64,000 nucleotides of DNA from Roseateles_B flavus (GTDB taxonomy: Bacteria > Pseudomonadota > Gammaproteobacteria > Burkholderiales > Burkholderiaceae_C): positions 248,001 through 312,000 of the forward strand of contig NZ_JBDPZC010000005.1 of NCBI RefSeq assembly GCF_039872765.1, in the 5' to 3' direction. This document shows positions 61,795-64,000 of this stretch, piece after piece. Under the pieces are notes generated by a model. It was not told the DNA's origin, searched no databases, and saw only the letters and a list, made by a program, of their open reading frames with translations. Positions within the stretch are counted from its first letter, which is position 1; each line of letters starts with the position of its first letter. Both the position numbers and the translations under genes were made by a program.

Positions 61795-62261
61795 ATGAGC
61801 GCCCATTCGCCTGTTTCCCCCCGTTCGCCTGCTGCCGACGCTCTGCAGCAGGAGCGCATCACCTTCTTCCTTCTGCCCGTGGAGCGGGAGCTGATCCCAG
61901 TGTGGGTCTTTGTGCCCTCCAACTTTCAGCATGGCACTGCCGCCCTGGTCATGAATCTCAGCGGAAGGGGATCCAGGTCTTCACTCCGCCTGGCATTGAG
62001 TGGGGCCCAGAGCCCCTGCGGCTGCACCTGCTGGACGGGGAGGACGGGCCCGCAGCCGTGCACCAGTTCAGCACCCGGGTCCAACGGCTGTGGCGCCGCA
62101 CCGTCTCCCATAGCGGCGACCTGCAGGGCCTGGTGTTCCTGGATGCGGACGACGCAGTCGAGAACTACCTGCGTGAGCACGGCCCGGAGCCGCGCTCACG
62201 CAACTGGGTCCGTTGTGTGATTGAGCCGATCGCGCAAAGCCGCCCGGCGCCCAGCGCCTAG
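61795..62261 (+). pseudogene. Frameshifted unrecognised small gene (copy A)
   Basis: ATG 61795 opens a frame (MSAHSPVSPRSPAADALQQE, then RITFFLLPVERELIPVWVFV) that loses register at the G-run 61967-61970. One added G would join it to the downstream frame (IQVFTPPGIEWGPEPLRLHL to SRNWVRCVIEPIAQ) and give a 155-aa soluble protein. Copy B reads through the same point with no G-run. It could be a genuine frameshift, phase variation at the short homopolymer or a sequencing error. No signal peptide or membrane helix is seen. Confidence 0.7.
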
Positions 62262-62375
62262 GCTGCAGTCTCGGGCCCGACCGGACCGCATACGTCCGCT
62301 GCAGTCCCGCCGCATCGCCACCGCGCCTTCGGCTGTAGTGGCCAGGAACAAGACCGGTCAGGGGAGCGACAGGGG

Positions 62376-63614
62376 TCAGGCCCCGGACGTCAGGAAGGGA
62401 CCACGAACTTCGAAGGTCATGCCACCGGAGCCACTGCCTGTGGTGCCGCGCTGCGAGCTGAAGTAGAGCCGCGTGCCGTCGGGGCTGAAGGCGATACCGG
62501 TGACTTCGGAGGCGTTGTGGCCCACCAACTGGAGAACGGGGCTGACTTCGCGCTTCGCATTGATGACGCACACCTGCAGATCGCCGCCGTCCTCGGCCAC
62601 GTAGAGATTGCCGTCCTTGGCACCCACGATGTTGTCCACGCCGCTCAGGACGGGCGTCGCGGAGGTCGAGGGATCGTAGATGATGTCCAGCTTGCTGGTG
62701 GCCGTCTCCAGAGCCCAGACGCGGTTGTCTCCCTTGGTCGTGAAGTAGACAAAGCCGTTCTGGTACCAGATACCCTCGCCGCCATTGAAAGCAGAGCTGC
62801 TGCTGACCTGCTTGCGGGTGTAGTTGCTGCTGCTGGTGGGGTTGGGGTTGGGGAGGTCGATCCAGCTGACCGTGTAATGGGGGTTGCTCCCTGAGCGGCG
62901 GGCCACCTGCACCTTGCCCGTACTCAGGTCCCCGGGCACCTTGGGAATGAAGCGGTACAGGCGACCGTCCGACTTGTCCTCGGTCATGTAGACGTAGCCG
63001 GTCTTGATGTCAAAGGCCACGCCCTCGCGATAGAACCAGCCCATGGCATTGCGCACCACCGGTGCCTTGAGGCCCGCCGGGTCGCATTCGATGGCGCGGC
63101 CGTTCTCGACCTCTTCGCAGGTGATCCATGTGCCCCACGGGCTCATGCCGCCGGCGCAGTTGCGGCTGGTGCCGGTGCAGATGGCATAGGCTCGTGTGAT
63201 CGTACCCAAGCTGTCGAATTCCATGACGGAGACACCGCCTCCGCGGCTGTCCACCTCGCTGTTGCCGATGTAGCGCCAGCCCCCGCCGGCCACCGGTGCA
63301 CACGCGCCGCCATCGGGCGTCGAGTGCCAGTTGTACCTGGTCGCCGCTACCGGCTGGCCGCTGCGCGCCAGGATGCGGGAGCTGAAGCCCACGGGCAGGC
63401 GCACGCCGTTGGCATCAGCCGTCTGCAGGGGGCCGAAACCGCCAGCAAAGGCCAGGGCTTGCAGCCCCTCCGCGGTCTGCACCTGGGGCGGAACCGGAGG
63501 CAGGTTGGTGATCCAGGCATGGCTGGCCCCGGTTGACACGAGGCCTGCGCCGACAAGGCCATTGCGCAAGAGTTCCCGGCGCTTGTCGTTGACATGTTCC
63601 TGCTGCTTCTTCAT
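62376..63614 (-). CDS. PhoX/DUF839-family secreted protein
   Basis: This 412-aa protein starts at 63614 (MKKQQEHVNDKRRELLRNGL), with GGAG nine bases upstream. The RRELLRNGLVGAG stretch is a twin-arginine-type leader, as in PhoX. The rest is a beta-propeller-like sequence with conserved PhoX segments: SPWGTWITCEEV, GREGVAF-type FYREGVAFDIKTGYVYMTED, ARRSGSNPHYTVSWIDL, FNGGEGIWY and AFSPDGTRLYFSSQRG. PhoX enzymes are calcium/iron phosphatases. DUF839 relatives also include proteins of unknown activity, so phosphatase function is probable but not certain. Confidence 0.85.
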   Translation of the reverse strand: MKKQQEHVNDKRRELLRNGLVGAGLVSTGASHAWITNLPPVPPQVQTAEGLQALAFAGGFGPLQTADANGVRLPVGFSSRILARSGQPVAATRYNWHSTPDGGACAPVAGGGWRYIGNSEVDSRGGGVSVMEFDSLGTITRAYAICTGTSRNCAGGMSPWGTWITCEEVENGRAIECDPAGLKAPVVRNAMGWFYREGVAFDIKTGYVYMTEDKSDGRLYRFIPKVPGDLSTGKVQVARRSGSNPHYTVSWIDLPNPNPTSSSNYTRKQVSSSSAFNGGEGIWYQNGFVYFTTKGDNRVWALETATSKLDIIYDPSTSATPVLSGVDNIVGAKDGNLYVAEDGGDLQVCVINAKREVSPVLQLVGHNASEVTGIAFSPDGTRLYFSSQRGTTGSGSGGMTFEVRGPFLTSGA

Positions 63615-64000
63615 TGTCTCTGTCTCCAATCGTGTGGTGGTGAGTGCCCAGCGCATTAGTTCCATGCCCATACGGCATGGCTGAAGCTGTCGTGGCAAGG
63701 CCGCACCATAGGAATCAGGAATGAAACCCCCGTGAAGCGACGCCGACCCTGACGCAGGCCGTTCAGAGGAGCTGGCGACTGCCGGGTGTCACATGGCATC
63801 GGCGGCGACTGGCCCGAGGGGCTGCGGGGCGCCGTTCACTCCCCGGCGAAGCAGCGGCACTGGGCCACGACGAGGGCGTCAGCCGCCGACGCGGGCACGG
63901 GTGCTGTGGGGCTGGGCAGGCAGGGGACTGCATGCCGATGCGGCAGAGATCCTGCGAACGTGCAAGGATCCGGTCAAGGCCACGGGGCGCTCCCCCCGCC
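63615..64000. other. Right edge of window, no gene seen
   Basis: About 385 bp upstream of the PhoX gene. No credible coding frame, tRNA or strong repeat is visible. It presumably carries the PhoX promoter. Confidence 0.5.

Noticed and set aside
60966..61922. 318-codon minus-strand frame over copy B and the PstS-like start
   Set aside because: It joins fragments of the decayed copy B by chance, and its 3' part overlaps the true GTG start of the PstS-like gene. Treated as a pseudogene of smaller extent.

Overview
The window is a GC-rich, densely packed bacterial scaffold segment. Nearly every recognisable gene points to a Burkholderiales betaproteobacterium: the PEP-CTERM/exosortase regulators prsT-prsR-prsK with their TIGR03013-type sugar transferase, the conserved block leuC-leuD-leuB-asd-fimV-truA-trpF-trpB-trpA-accD-folC-dedD-cvpA-purF-metZ-gltX, and small DUF2788 and DUF2189 membrane proteins. 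A Leptothrix/Rubrivivax/Ideonella-like lineage is my inference; no rRNA is present to confirm it. The segment holds one 100-N scaffold gap.

Layout. Bases 1-6833 (minus strand) carry the PEP-CTERM exopolysaccharide control genes. Bases 7413-8186 hold two consecutive Ala-Glu-Asp tRNA triplets beside gltX. Bases 8323-27781 (minus) are a long housekeeping block for methionine, purine, folate, fatty-acid, tryptophan, lysine/threonine and leucine synthesis, plus the pole/pilus protein FimV. A LysR gene follows. Bases 28892-31503 encode a LytTR regulator, a LytS-like kinase and a secreted protein in overlapping order. Bases 31636-40074 (minus) form a complete propionyl-CoA to succinyl-CoA pathway: VOC/epimerase-like protein, pccA, a secreted unknown, pccB, meaB and methylmalonyl-CoA mutase. 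A divergent GntR regulator lies across a perfect 16-bp palindrome.

The most unusual object is at 44294-54827: a giant plus-strand gene whose product is an almost unbroken array of about 400 octapeptides (pattern hydrophobic-x-S/T-x-Q/D/E-hydrophobic-x-x) ending in a calcium-loop module. The octads are organised in units of 408, 657 and 1065 nt, and 1722 nt as a super-unit. The scaffold gap lies inside the array. The repeat register predicts a true gap of 597 nt, giving a protein of about 3,676 residues. A methyltransferase, a glycosyltransferase and a hexapeptide acyltransferase lie immediately upstream. No type I secretion genes are visible.

Downstream are a three-gene membrane-protein cluster (DUF2189, DUF2788, YitT), an alpha/beta hydrolase and a tRNA-Ala(CGC). 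A gene-poor stretch with an IS3-like end follows. Then comes a minus-strand operon (small PstS-like protein, porin, TorT-like sensor protein) that lacks its kinase, an inverted pair of decayed paralogues of an unrecognised small gene, and a PhoX-family protein.
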